Shown: positions 43,571 to 56,638 of the stretch, one piece after another
Layout of the letters: every line of letters starts with the position of its first letter
Numbering within the stretch: position 1 is the first letter of the stretch
Source of the DNA: Arenicola marina
Taxonomy: Eukaryota; Annelida; Polychaeta; Arenicolidae
Direction: 5' to 3'
Assembly (NCBI GenBank): GCA_964019135.1
Contig: OZ025256.1
Coordinates: 2,604,001-2,668,000, forward strand
Length of the DNA: 64,000 bases
Translations under genes and position numbers: made by a program
Notes under the pieces: model-generated
The model's database searches: none
Seen by the model: the letters and a program-made list of their open reading frames with translations, nothing else
What the model was told of the DNA's origin: nothing

Positions 43571-45860
43571 GGTAGGTAAGAAATGTAGGCCGCTGGAACA
43601 GGTAGCCCTGACACCCATGCACCCAGGTAGTCTGCGAAGCTTGAAGCCGGGGGGAGAAGGAGCGGGGTGGTGGTGGGGGGGGGGCTGGATTGGGGGGGGG
43701 GGGCAGGATGGGGATGAGATGAGATGGGGGTCTAAAATATAAAAATGCATCCCACTATGTGGACAATGCGAAGGTCAACGAGGGGGGCAACAGGGGTGTT
43801 TACCCGGGGCGGGCGGACAGGGGTGGTGGGGCATTAAAGGGTCAGAGGGCAGAGGCAGTAAGGTCACGAGGTGGGCGGGGGCGGTAGGGGGGCCGAGTCC
43901 TCGGAACAAGTCCGGTCCGGGGAGCAAAGGAATCGCAAAGGTCAAGGCCATAAAAGGGGTAAGGAGGACGTGGACAACATGATGGGTAGCACTGAAGTGG
44001 AGCGGGGTATATATCTGGGCATGAAGCAATGGTATCGAAGTGAGTGGGTGTTGGGGTGTGGTGGGGAGGAGGTAAGGGGGTAAGGGCGGCGAGAGTCGAT
44101 TGTGGCGCCCGCTATTGTGCAGCGGCGGGGGCAGGAACTAGTGTAGCGGCGCAAATGGCAGAGCTTGACCATAAAATTATATAGGTTGAGAAAGGGGGTG
44201 AACTGGGGCAGAAAGAATGAAGATAAAAGTGGAAGGTGGGGACGTTTATATCGGTGATCTCGTCAAGGAATGGGTGGTGAGCAAAAGGTTGATTGATGCA
44301 CAGTAGACTTCGGTGCGCAATCGACAGCGAGGCAGATGAGAGGAGAAAAAAGACGAAGGGAATGAGAACAAGAAAGAGGAAGACAAGGAGAAAGAGAAAT
44401 AAGAACCACAAGAGGATGAGAGTATGACAGAAGAAGGTATTGATTAAATGACGCGTTAAGGGGTGACGAAGGGCAAGCGAGAGAAATATCCAAACAAAAA
44501 GAACCAATGAGTCCGAAGCTAATTAACAAAAATATACAGCAAAACTAAATATCAAAGGAAAAATCTCATGATTGAGCAAACGGGCACCACAATGTGGGAC
44601 TGACAGGTCATGTGGCCACATTAACAGCCAGAGAGCTATTGACACCCCAACAACAAATGGTAAAACATATTGTGTTCTGGATGAGCGTTACAACGGTGTC
44701 ACAATCGCCAGGGTCACCATATACACGTGTGCACAATGACTATGATATGACGCACGTCCCTGTTTTTTTTTACCCTTTTCTGAACATTTCAACGCTCTCA
44801 GTTTCATGCATCAAAACCCATGGATGGCTAGGAAATATGGCTGACGTCACCATTTGCCGGATTAATACAAAAACATATGTACCACACATGAATGAACGTA
44901 CAAGGAACGTACAACGCGCTTATAGCTCCAGAAAACGACGCGTTGGGTAATGAATGATATCTTATATACGCAGCGACTGAGCCAAAATGTCAACGTAAAA
45001 TAATAAATAGCAATTAAAAGTGGATGAATCTAAATAATATGAATGATGTGAAGATAATATGTCAAGTTAAAGTGAAAATTACTTTGTTGGAAAATACCAC
45101 AAAAACCAGCTTGAGCACGAAACTATATAGATATGCCAAGGCCCATGTTTGAAAGTGCGGAACGTTCTTAGCGTGATGTACCACCTCCCGAACCACGTCA
45201 TCGCCTGGAGGTAACTAGAGATAAAAACCCTATTGCGTACAGGCTGACAGGCGCCACGCTGCCGCCGAAAACGTAACGCAATATATATCTATATTTAAAA
45301 CTGTTCAGGCTAAGCCCAGCCTTGATGTAATGGGCTTGAAAGGGCACAACAGAAATGAAGGGCATTCAGGGGTGGGGACCAGGAACTGGGGTAGGAGGGC
45401 GGGGAGGGGGAGGGGGGGGGGGGCGGACAGGACAAATCTCAGCCACAGGTCCCGTTGACATGGTAACGCGGGCGCGTGTTTCCGGTCTGTCACCGTGATC
45501 GGACGAGTGTCAGGCTCAACGACAAAACGGAACGACCCCGTAACCCTGAGGGATCGTGGCTTAGATATGGGGGGTGAGGGGTAGCGGTGGGGCTGGTGGC
45601 GGGAGGGGGAAGGGGGGCGGGCGTCAACGGGCGCTGAGACTGAACGGATGTAACAATGGGCCGCGAGGGGTAAGTTTTTTTTTTGGGGGGGGGGGGGGGC
45701 ATTGTTTCAGTACAGGAATTTTGCTTTCAAGAAACGAGATGAAAGCAATGCCTATAATCTGAGATCTGACGAGAATAAAAATAAACACATGAGGTTTCAA
45801 GATGGGGAATGAGTTATAGATAGACAGGCCGTTGTTTTTGCCAACGTGTCGACAAAACAT
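43571..45860. other. No gene recognised; scattered G runs
   Basis: G-rich patches near 43670-43703, 45390-45425 and a 15-nt G run at 45685-45699 preceded by a T run. Open frames such as 44112-44507 minus and 44594-44950 plus show no recognised domain. Confidence 0.45.
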
Positions 45861-48800
45861 CGATATGTGTAATGTGAGCGCAGTGAGATAACACATGTAT
45901 TTTTAAAGTGAGGGCACTAAGATAACACATGCATGTGTGGAGTGGAGGCAGTGAGATAACACATGTATGTGTGGAGTGCAGGCAGTGGGATAACACATGT
46001 ATGTGTGGAGTGCAGGCAGTAAGATAACACATGTATGTGTGGAGTGGAGGCAGTGGGATAACACATGGATGTGTGGAGTGAAGGCAGTGGGATAACACAT
46101 GTATGGGCGATGTGAGGCAGTGGAATAACACATGAATTTATAATGTAAGGACGGTGGGATAACACATGTATGTGTGGAGTGGAGGCGGTAAGATAACACA
46201 TGGATGTGCGGAGTGGAGGCAGTAAGATAACACATGTATGTGTGGAGTGGAGGCAGTAAGATAACACATGTATGTGTGGAGTGGAGGCAGTGGGATAACA
46301 CATGTATGGGCGATGTGAGGCAGTGGAATAACACATGTATTTATAATGTAAGGACGGTGGGATAACACATGTATGTGTGGAGTGGAGGCGGTGGGATAAC
46401 ACATGTATGTGTGGAGTGGGGGCAGTGGGATAACACATGTATGTGCGATGTGAGGCAGTGGAATAACACATGTATTTATAATGTAAGGACGGTGGGATAA
46501 CACATGTATGTATGGAGTGGAGGCGGTAAGATAACACATGGATGTGCGGAGTGGAGGCAGTAAGATAACACATGTATGTGTGGAGTGGAGGCAGTAAGAT
46601 AACACACGTATGTGTGGAGTGGAGGCAGTGGGATAACACATGTATGTGTGGAGTGGAGGCAGTGGGATAACACATGTATGTGTGGAGTGGAGGCAGTGGG
46701 ATGACACAGGTATGTGTGGAATGGAGGCAGTGGGATAACACATGTATGTGTGGAGTGGAGGCAGTGGGATAACACATGTATGTGTGGAGTGGAGGCAGTG
46801 GGATAACACATGTATGTGTGGAGTGGAGGCAGTGGGATAACACATGTATGTGTGGAGTGGAGGCAGTGGGATAACGCATGTATGTGTGGAGTGGAGGCAG
46901 TAAGATAACACATGTATGTGTGGAGTGGAGGCAGTGGGATAACACACGTATGTGTGGAGTGGAGGCAGTATGATAATACATGTATGTGTGGAGTGGAGGC
47001 AGTAAGATAACACATGTATGGGCGATGTGAGGGCAGTGGGATAACACATGTATGTGTGGAGTGGAGGCAGTAAGATAACACATGCATGTGTGGAGTGGAG
47101 GCAGTAAGATAACACATGTATGTGTGGAGTGGAGGCAGTGGGATAACACATGTATGTGTGGAGTGGAGGCAGTGGGATAACACATGTATGTGTGGAGTGG
47201 AGGCAGTGGGATAACACATGTATGTGTGGAGTGGAGGCAGTGGGATAACACATGTATGTGTGGAGTGGAGGCAGTAAGATAACACATGTATGTGTGGAGT
47301 GGAGGCAGTAAGATAACACACGTATGTGTGGAGTGGAGGCAGTATGATAATACATGTATGTGTGGAGTGGAGGCAGTAAGATAACACATGTATGGGCGAT
47401 GTGAGGGCAGTGGGATAACACATGTATGTGTGGAGTGGAGGCAGTAAGATAACACATGTATGTGTGGAGTGGAGGCAGTAAGATAACACATGTATGTGTG
47501 GAGTGGAGGCAGTGGGATAACACATGTATGTGTGGAGTGGAGGCAGTGGGATAATACATGTATGTGTGGAGTGGAGGCAGTGGGATGACACAGGTATGTG
47601 TGGAGTGGAGGCAGTGGGATAACACATGTATGTGTGGAGTGGAGGCAGTGGGATAACACATGTATGTGTGGAGTGGAGGCAGTGGGATAACACATGTATG
47701 TGTGGAGTGGAGGCAGTGGGATAACACATGTATGTGTGGAGTGGAGGCAGTGGGATAACACATGTATGTGTGGAGTGGAGGCAGTGGGATAACACATGTA
47801 TGTGTGGAGTGGAGGCAGTATGATAACACATGTATGTGTGGAGTGGAGGCAGTAAGATAACACATGTATGTGTGGAGTGGAGGCAGTGGGATAACACATG
47901 TATGTGTGGAGTGGAGGCAGTAAGATAACACATGTATGTGTGGAGTGGAGGCAGTAAGATAACACACGTATGTGTGGAGTGGAGGCAGTATGATAACACA
48001 TGTATGTGTGGAGTGGAGGCAGTAAGATAACACATGTATGGGCGATGTGAGGGCAGTGGGATAACACATGTATGTGTGGAGTGGAGGCAGTAAGATAACA
48101 CATGTATGTGTGGAGTGGAGGCAGTGGGATAACACATGTATGTGTGGAGTGGAGGCAGTGGGATAACACATGTATGTGTGGAGTGGAGGCAGTGGGATAA
48201 CACATGTATGTGTGGAGTGGAGGCAGTATGATAACACATGTATGTGTGGAGTAGAGGCAGTAAGATAACACATGTATGTGTGGAGTGGAGGCAGTGGGAT
48301 AACACATGTATGTGTGGAGTGGAGGCAGTAAGATAACACATGTATGTGTGGAGTGGAGGCAGTAAGATAACACACGTATGTGTGGAGTGGAGGCAGTATG
48401 ATAACACATGTATGTGTGGAGTGGAGGCAGTAAGATAACACATGTATGGGCGATGTGAGGGCAGTGGGATAACACATGTATGTGTGGAGTGGAGGCAGTA
48501 AGATAACACATGTATGTGTGGAGTGGAGGCAGTGGGATAACACATGTATGTGTGGAGTGGAGGCAGTGGGATAACACATGTATGTGTGGAGTGGAGGCAG
48601 TGGGATAACACATGTATGTGTGGAGTGGAGGCAGTAAGATAACACATGTATGGCGATGTGAGGGCAGTGAGATAACACATGTATGTGTGGAGTGGAGGCA
48701 GTAAGATAACACATGTATGTGTGGAGTGGAGGCAGTGGGATAACACATGTATGTGTAGAGTGGAGACAGTGGGATAACACATGTATGGGCGATGTAAGGC

Positions 48801-51795
48801 AGTAGAATAACACATGTATTTATAATGTAAGGACGGACGGATAACACATGTATGTGTGGAGTGGAGGCGGTGGGATAGCACATGTATGTGTGGAGTGGAG
48901 GCAGTGGGATAACACATGTATGTGCGATGTGAGGCAGTGGAATAACACATGTATTTATAATGTAAGGACGGTGGGATAACACATGTATGTATGGAGTGGA
49001 GGCGGTAAGATAACACATGGATGTGCGGAGTGGAGGCAGTAAGATAACACATGTATGTGTGGAGTGGAGGCAGTAAGATAACACATGTATGTGTGGAGTG
49101 GAGGCAGTGAGATAACACATCTATGTGTGGAGTGGAGGCAGTGGGATAACACATGTATGTGTAGAGTGGAGGCAGTGGGATAACACATGTATGTATGGAG
49201 TGGAGGCAGTGGGATAACACATGTATGTGTGGAGTGGAGGCAGTGGGATAACGCATGTATGTGTGGAGTGGAGGCAGTGGGATGACACAGGTATGTGTGG
49301 AGTGGAGGCAGTAAGATAACACAGGTATGTGTGGAGTGGAGGCAGTGGGATAACACATGTATGTGTGGAGTGGAGGCAGTGGGATGACACATGTATGGGC
49401 GATGTGAGGCAGTGGGATAACACATGTATGTGTGGAGTGGAGGCAGTATGATAACACATGTATGTGTGGAGTGGAGGCAGTAAGATAACACATGTATGTG
49501 TGGAGTGGAGGCAGTGAGATAACACATCTATGTGTGGAGTGGAGGCAGTGGGATAACACATGTATGTGTAGAGTGGAGGCAGTGGGATAACACATGTATG
49601 GGCGATGTGAGGCAGTGGGATAACACATGTATGTGTGGAGTGGAGGCAGTGGGATAACACATGTATGTGTGGAGTGGAGGCAGTGGGATAACGCATTTAT
49701 GTGTGGAGTGGAGGCAGTGGGATGACACAGGTATGTGTGGAGTGGAGGCAGTAAGATAACACAGGTATGTGTGGAGTGGAGGCAGTGAGATAACACATGT
49801 ATGTGTGGAGTGGAGGCAGTGGGATGACACATGTATGGGCGATGTGAGGCAGTGGGATAACACATGTATGTGTGGAGTGGAGGCAGTGGGATAACACATG
49901 TATGTGTGGAGTGGAGGCAGTGGGATAACACATGTATGTGTGGAGTGGAGGCAGTAAGATAACACATGTATGTGTGGAGTGGAGGCAGTGGGATAACACA
50001 TGTATGTGTGGAGTGGAGGCAGTGGGATAACACATGTATGTGTGGAGTGGAGGCAGTGGGATGACACAGGTATGTGTGGAGTGGAGGCAGTAAGATAACA
50101 CATGTATGTGTGGAGTGGAGGCAGTGGGATAACACATGTATGTGTGGAGTGGAGGCAGTGGGATGACACATGTATGGGCGATGTGAAGCAGTGGGATAAC
50201 ACATGTATGTGTGGAGTGGAGGCAGTGGGATGACACATGTATGGGCGATGTGAGGCAGTGGGATAACACATGTATGTGTGGAGTGGAGGCAGTATGATAA
50301 CACATGTATGTGTGGAGTGGAGGCAGTGGGATAACACATGGATGTGCGGAGTGGAGGCAGTGGGATAACACATGTATGTGCGATGTGAGGCAGTGGGATA
50401 ACACATGTATGTGTGGAGTGGAGGCAGTATGATAACACATGTATGTGTGGAGTGGAGGCAGTATGATAACACATGTATGTGTGGAGTGGAGGCAGTGGGA
50501 TAACACATGTATGTGTGGAGTGGAGGCAGTATGATAACACATGTATGTGTGGAGTGGAGGCAGTAAGATAACACATGTATGTGTGGAGTGGAGGCAGTAA
50601 GATAACACATGTATGTGTGGAGTGGAGGCAGTAAGATAACACATGTATGTGTGGAGTGGAGGCAGTGGGATGACACATGTATGGGCGATGTGAGGCAGTG
50701 GGATAACACATGTATGTGTGGAGTGGAGGCAGTATGATAACACATGTATGTGTGGAGTGGAGGCAGTGGGATAACACATGGATGTGCGGAGTGGAGGCAG
50801 TGGGATAACACATGTATGTGCGATGTGAGGCAGTGGGATAACACATGTATGTGTGGAGTGGAGGCAGTATGATAACACATGTATGTGTGGAGTGGAGGCA
50901 GTATGATAACACATGTATGTGTGGAGTGGAGGCAGTAAGATAACACATGTATGTGTGGAGTGGAGGCAGTGGGATAACACATGTATGTGTGGAGTGGAGG
51001 CAGTGGGATAACACATGTATGTGTGGAGTGGAGGCAGTATGATAACACATGTATGTGTGGAGTGGAGGCAGTGGGATAACACATGGATGTGCGGAGTGGA
51101 GGCAGTGGGATAACACATGTATGTGCGATGTGAGGGCAGTGGGATAACACATGTATGTGTGGAGTGGAGGCAGTGGGATAACACATGTATGTGTGGAGTG
51201 GAGGCAGTGGGATAACACATGTATGTGTGGAGTGGAGGCAGTATGATAACACATGTATGTGTGGAGTGGAGGCAGTAAGATAACACATGTATGTGTGGAG
51301 TGGAGGCAGTAAGATAACACATGTATGTGTGGAGTGGAGGCAGTGGGATGACACATGTATGGGCGATGTGAGGCAGTGGGATAACACATGTATGTGTGGA
51401 GTGGAGGCAGTGGGATAACACATGTATGTGTGGAGTGGAGGCAGTATGATAACACATGTATGTGTGGAGTGGAGGCAGTATGATAACACATGTATGTGTG
51501 GAGTGGAAGCAGTAAGATAACACATGTATGTGTGGAGTGGAGGCAGTGGGATAACACATGTATGTGTGGAGTGGAGGCAGTAAGATAACACATGTATGTG
51601 TGGAGTGGAGGCAGTAAGATAACACAGGTATGTGTGGAGTGGAGGCAGTGGGATAACACATGTATGTGTGGAGTGGAGGCAGTATGATAACACATGTATG
51701 TGTGGAGTGGAGGCAGTGGGATAACACATGTATGTGTGGAGTGGAGGCAGTAAGATAACACACGTATGTATAATGTAAGGCAGTGGGATAACGCA
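45861..51795. repeat. 34-bp satellite, about 174 copies (5.9 kb)
   Basis: Largest array in the window. The usual unit is GTGTGGAGTGGAGGCAGTGG plus GATAACACATGTAT. Variants are AAGATAACAC, TATGATAACAC, a 33-34 bp form with GGGCGATGTGAGG, and a form with ATTTATAATGTAAGGACGG. Variant strings repeat, e.g. about 160 bp near 46438-46600 recurs near 48920-49080, so the array grew by block duplication. The minus monomer has no stop in any frame and 34 leaves remainder 1 on division by 3, so every minus frame translates the same 34-residue peptide; this explains minus open frames of 1761, 1067 and 891 codons. I see no start context, splice site or unique domain. Confidence 0.98.
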
Positions 51796-52498
51796 AGTAA
51801 GTGTCACGTGTCATGACAATGATGTGTGACGACGTGATACTGATTTCTACGAAGAGAGATTTGCATGGCATTGGTTCGATCGGAGACACCGCCAACCCAT
51901 CGAAATCTCAGTCCCCCAGCCAGCGGCGCCATCTACCGAGTGACAACAGAAACGGACGTACAGCAGAGCATATGGAGACGTCAATGTTTGTGTAGATGGG
52001 TGGGGGGTGGGGGGCGGTACATCTACGTGAAGTTTGAGGACTGAATGATTTATGTAGGACGCTTTAACCTCTAGGTCATATGACGACGATGTCAAGGGTC
52101 AAGGGTCAAGGGTCATAGGTGAAGAGGGGAACCATTTGGTGTCTCCAAATACATCCACACGATAAATATATTAACTAATTACTAATGAAAATTCATTCAA
52201 AACAATAACGAGGGCTTCATGACATATAATTCAAGAGTATCATTTACAAAAGAATCGCCCCCACAGCCTTGGGGAGGAGTGTGGTCGAGTGAGATGGCGG
52301 GGTTGGTTTCGCGGCGGATATGGGATCGAGGAGGGTGGGATCGAAGAGGGGTGAGGTTGTTGTTTTTGATGGTGGGTGGGGTTCAAGGAGGCCTAAATGC
52401 TTAGCACATTGATCAGCGCTGCCTCATCAGCCCGACGGGCCACTTCGTTACGACTAACGACCGACCCCCAGCGAGGTAAATACGCCTTATCTCCCCGG
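51796..52498. other. No gene; small NR-like tandem motif and SINE trace
   Basis: 52055-52080 (TAGGACGCTTTAACC, GGTCATATG) is a trace of the SINE tail. At 52091-52116 GTCAAGGGTCAAGGGTCAAG and GGTCAT form a 7-bp repeat. Nothing else recognised. Confidence 0.4.
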
Positions 52499-55374
52499 CG
52501 CCGTGTCTGCGTCAGGTCGGGGCCCCTCTCCTGCCTATCCTAGGCACCTTTTCCTGGGCCAGACCCTCGCTAGCCCGTGTCCGCGTCAGGCCGGGGCCCC
52601 TCTCCTGCCTACCCAAGGCACATTTCCCTGGGCTCGACCCTCGCTAGCCCGTGTCCGCGTCAGGTCGGGGCCCCTCTCCTGCCTACCCAAGGCACCTTTC
52701 CCTGGGCTCGACCCTCGCTAGCCCGTGTCCGCGTCAGGTCGGGGCCCCTCTCCTGCCTACCCTAGGCACCTATTCCTGGGCCCGACCCTCGCTAGGCCGT
52801 GTCTGCGTCAGGTCGGGGCCCCTCTCCTGCCTACCCAAGGCATCTTTCCCTGGGCTCGACCCTCGCTAGCCCGTGTCCGCGTCAGGTCGGGGCCCCTCTC
52901 CTGCCTACCCAAGGCACCTTTCCCTGGGCTCGACCCTCGCTAGCCCGTGTCCGCGTCAGGTCGGGGCCCCTCTCCTGCCTACCCTAGGCACCTATTCCTG
53001 GGCCAGAACCTCGCTAGCCCGTGTCCGCGTCAGGTCGGGGCCCCTCTCCTGCCTACCCAAGGCACCTTTCCCTGGGCTCGACCCTCGCTACCCCGCGTCC
53101 GCGTCAGGCCGGGGCCCCTCTCCTGCCTACCCAAGGCACCTTTTCCTGGACCAGACCCTCGCTAGCCCGTGTCCACGTCAGGTCGGGGCCCCTCTCCTGC
53201 CTACCCTAGGCTCCTTTTCCTGGGCCCGACCCTCGCTAGCCCGTGTCCGCGTCAGGTCGGGGCCCCTCTCCTGCCTACCCAAGGCACCTTTCCCTGGGCT
53301 CGACCCTCGCTAGCCCGTGTCCGCGTCAGGTCGGGGCCCCTCTCCTGCCTACCCTAGGCCCCTTTTCCTGGGCCCGACCCTCGCTAGCCCGTGTCCGCGT
53401 CAGGTCGGGGCCCCTCTCCTGCCTACCCAAGGCATCTTTCCCTGGTCTCGACCCTCGCTAGCCCGTGTCCGCGTCAGGTCGGGGCCCCTCTCCTGCCTAC
53501 CCAAGGCACCTTTCCCTGGGCTCGACCCTCGCTAGCCCGTGTCCGCGTCAGGTCGGGGCCCCTCTCCTGCCTACCCAAGGCACCTTTCTCTGGGCTCGAC
53601 CCTCGCTAGCCCGTGTCCGCGTCAGGTCGGGGCCCCTCTCCTGCCTAACCTAGGCACCTTTTCCTGGGTTCGACCCTCGCTAGCCCGTGTCCGCGTCAGG
53701 TCGGGGCCCCTCTCCTGCCTACCCTAGGCACCTTTTCCTGGGCCAGACCCTCGCTAGCCCGTGTCCGCGTCAGGTCGGGGCCCCTCTCCTGCCTACCCTA
53801 GGCATCTTTCCCTGGGCTCGACCCTCGCTAGCCCGTGTCTGCGTCAGGTCGGGGCCCCTCTCCTGCCTACCCAAGGCACCTTTTCCTGGGCCCGACCCTC
53901 GCTAGCCCGTGTCCGCGTCAGATCGGGGCACCTCTCCTGCCTACCCAAGGCACCTTTCCCTGGGCCAGACCCTCGCTAGCCCGTGTCCGCGTCAGGTCGG
54001 GGCCCCTCTCCTGCCTACCCTAGGCACCTTTCCCTGGGCTCGACCCTCGCTAGCCCGTGTCTGCGTCAGGTCGGGGCCCCTCTCCTGCCTACCCAAGGCA
54101 CCTTTCCCTGGGCTCGACCCTCGCTAGCCCGTGTCAGGTCGGGGGCCCTCTCCTGCCTACCCAAGGCATCTTTTTCTGGGCTCGACCCTCGCTAGTCCGT
54201 GTCCGCGTCAGGTCGGGGCCCCTCTCCCGCCTGCCCAAGGCACCTTTTCCTGGGCCCGACCCTCGCTAGCCCGTGTCCGCGTCAGGTCGGGGCCCCTCTC
54301 CTGCCTACCCAAGGCACCTTTTCCTGGGCCCGACCCTCGCTAGCCCGTGTCCGCGTCAGGTCGGGGCCCCTCTCCCGCCTACCCAAGGCACCTTTTCCTG
54401 GGCCCGACCCTCGCTAGCCCCTGTCCGCGTCAGGTCGGGGCCCCTCTCCTGCCTACCCAAGGCACCTTTTCCTCGGCCCGACCCTCGCTAGCCCGTGTCC
54501 GCGTCAGGCCGGGGCCCCTCTCCTGCCTACCCAAGGCACCTTTTCCTGGGCCCGACCCTCGCTAGCCCGTGTCCGCGTCAGATCGGGGCACCTCTCCTGC
54601 CTACCCAAGGCACCTTTCCCTGGGCCAGACCCTCGCTAGCCCGTGTCCGCGTCAGGTCGGGGCCCCTCTCCTGCCTACCCTAGGCACCTTTCCCTGGGCT
54701 CGACCCTCGCTAGCCCGTGTCTGCGTCAGGTCGGGGCCCCTCTCCTGCCTACCCAAGGCACCTTTCCCTGGGCTCGACCCTCGCTAGCCCGTGTCAGGTC
54801 GGGGGCCCTCTCCTGCCTACCCAAGGCATCTTTTTCTGGGCTCGACCCTCGCTAGTCCGTGTCCGCGTCAGGTCGGGGCCCCTCTCCCGCCTGCCCAAGG
54901 CACCTTTTCCTGGGCCCGACCCTCGCTAGCCCGTGTCCGCGTCAGGTCGGGGCCCCTCTCCTGCCTACCCAAGGCACCTTTTCCTGGGCCCGACCCTCGC
55001 TAGCCCGTGTCCGCGTCAGGTCGGGGCCCCTCTCCCGCCTACCCAAGGCACCTTTTCCTGGGCCCGACCCTCGCTAGCCCCTGTCCGCGTCAGGTCGGGG
55101 CCCCTCTCCTGCCTACCCAAGGCACCTTTTCCTCGGCCCGACCCTCGCTAGCCCGTGTCCGCGTCAGGCCGGGGCCCCTCTCCTGCCTACCCAAGGCACC
55201 TTTCCCTGGGCCCGACCCTCGCTAGCCCGTGTCCGCGTAAGGTCGGGGCCCCTCTCCTGCCTACCCAAGGCACCTTTCCCTGGGCCCGACCCTCGCTAGC
55301 CCGTGTCCGCGTCAGGTCGGGGCCCCTCTCCTGCCTACCCAAGGCACCTTTTCCTGGGCTCGACCCTCGCTAGC
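52499..55374. repeat. 74-bp GC-rich satellite, about 39 copies
   Basis: Units of CCGTGTCCGCGTCAGGTCGG, GGCCCCTCTCCTGCCTACCC, AAGGCACCTTTCCCTGGG and CTCGACCCTCGCTAG, rich in CpG. A 68-bp unit lacking the GTCCGC segment occurs at about 54131 and again at 54791. Bases 53850-54543 are identical to 54510-55203 (694 bp, period 660 = eight 74-bp plus one 68-bp units). Each plus frame is broken by TAG about every 74 codons, giving a ladder of 62-72 codon frames that are not genes. Confidence 0.98.
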
Positions 55375-55427
55375 CAGCCAGCCAGCAAGCCACCAAGCAG
55401 GCAGGCAAGCAAGCAAGCTAGCAAGCG
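55370..55427. repeat. (GCCA/GCAA)n microsatellite
   Basis: GCCAGCCAGCCAGCAAGCCA and further CAAGCAAGC repeats immediately at the right edge of the 74-bp satellite. Confidence 0.9.
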
Positions 55428-56374
55428 ATATTTTCAATATGGCTGCCTTTTGATTCATCTGCCGTCGCCGCTGTGGAGGCGTCACATGCGTCTCCTGACA
55501 GCGGTGATGTATGGCGCGAAGCCCAACGGCCGCACAGATTTGCTATTATCCCTGGCGGTTTCCACAGTGACCCCCCGCCCCCCATACCCCCCCCCCCCGT
55601 CCTCTCACCGCCAACCCCCAACCCCGCCTATCCTCATCCATGTCTCTGGCTCCCCGCCACCCCCCACCCAGTCCTTACCCGATTTCCCACTCTCCCCGCC
55701 AACCCCCTCCCCCTCACCCCCCACGAGCTGAAGTCCCTTACCATCATACCTATTCCACTCCGAACTAACGGCTCAGGGTATATACAACATTACATGACCA
55801 CCCCCTCCCCCTGAACCCCCCCCCCCCAGCCTCACCCCCTTCCCCCGCCCTCCTCGACCTCGCGTTTCACTCTCCCAGTAGGGGGTTCTCTTGGACAGGT
55901 CCCCCGTTGTTCGCTGCGGTGAAGGGAGAGTTATCACACAACAAACGATACCTTCGATGTGTTTACTTTGCGGCGTACTAATGTACACATTTTCAAACTA
56001 TTTGTAAGCAGCATATGATCACTCATCACAATCGATACACAATACGACATTTGAAAGATGAATATCAAAATAACCTGAGCTGAATTGGTCGGAGTATCAT
56101 TCATTAAAAAAGATCATTATTCCACTTTGGGGCGAACCATTGGTTTAGCATAGCTCGCGTACTACTCATGCCTACCACTTACTAAAATAATGTTCATATT
56201 CCATGGGCTTTGGCAAGGAAGACGGGACCATTACACCGGGCAGCGTATACCTAGTTACGACCAGGCTGACAAATGCATGGCCACAGTTTCCCCTTGACAT
56301 TGAAAGATAAGACGGCACGCGATTGGATGCAGTTCGATAAAATCTTCTGCCCGACAACAACCTCCGCTTGATAA
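55428..56374. other. No gene; C-rich patches
   Basis: C runs at 55580-55600 and 55800-55830; otherwise unique-looking with no recognised exon. Confidence 0.5.
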
Positions 56375-56638
56375 GTTGGTTGGTCGGTTGTATATCCAGA
56401 ATGCTTTAACCAAATTCTGGCCATACCGCGTCAATGGGAGGAGGAAGGGAAGAGCGGAGCCATGTCCCCAGGGTAACCCCCTACTCATTGCGAAGGTGGA
56501 CAATGGATCGTTATCCAGCGACGACGCAGACATGGCCACAGCGGAGCTGAAACCACCGATCCACGTGCCGTTAGGGTCTCAGGTGGCCAGAGCGCCGAAT
56601 GCCAGCGCTCTAAGCCACTGAGCTATCGAGGCGGCCCT
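56375..56638 (-). mobile_element. tRNA-derived SINE, near full length
   Basis: Minus-oriented with tail GTTGGTTGGTCGGTTGTATA, CTGGCCATACCGCGTCAATG, CCCAGGGTAACCCCCTACTC, reversed B-box region GAGCTGAAACCACCGATCC and head GAGCTATCGAGGCGGCCC. Diverged in the B box. Confidence 0.9.

Noticed and set aside
46476..51761. A 1761-codon minus-strand open frame as a giant repeat protein
   Set aside because: It lies wholly inside the 34-bp satellite; all three minus frames give the same peptide cycle because the monomer lacks stops. No start context, signal, splice or unique domain.
45861..51795. CTCF-site array, because of GGAGGCAGTGG in each unit
   Set aside because: The core differs from the CTCF consensus at required positions; the resemblance is partial only.
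52499..55374. tRNA-like origin of the 74-bp satellite, because of its length and a GGTCGAGCCC word on the minus strand
   Set aside because: No A-box match or acceptor-stem pairing can be placed; the length coincidence is insufficient.
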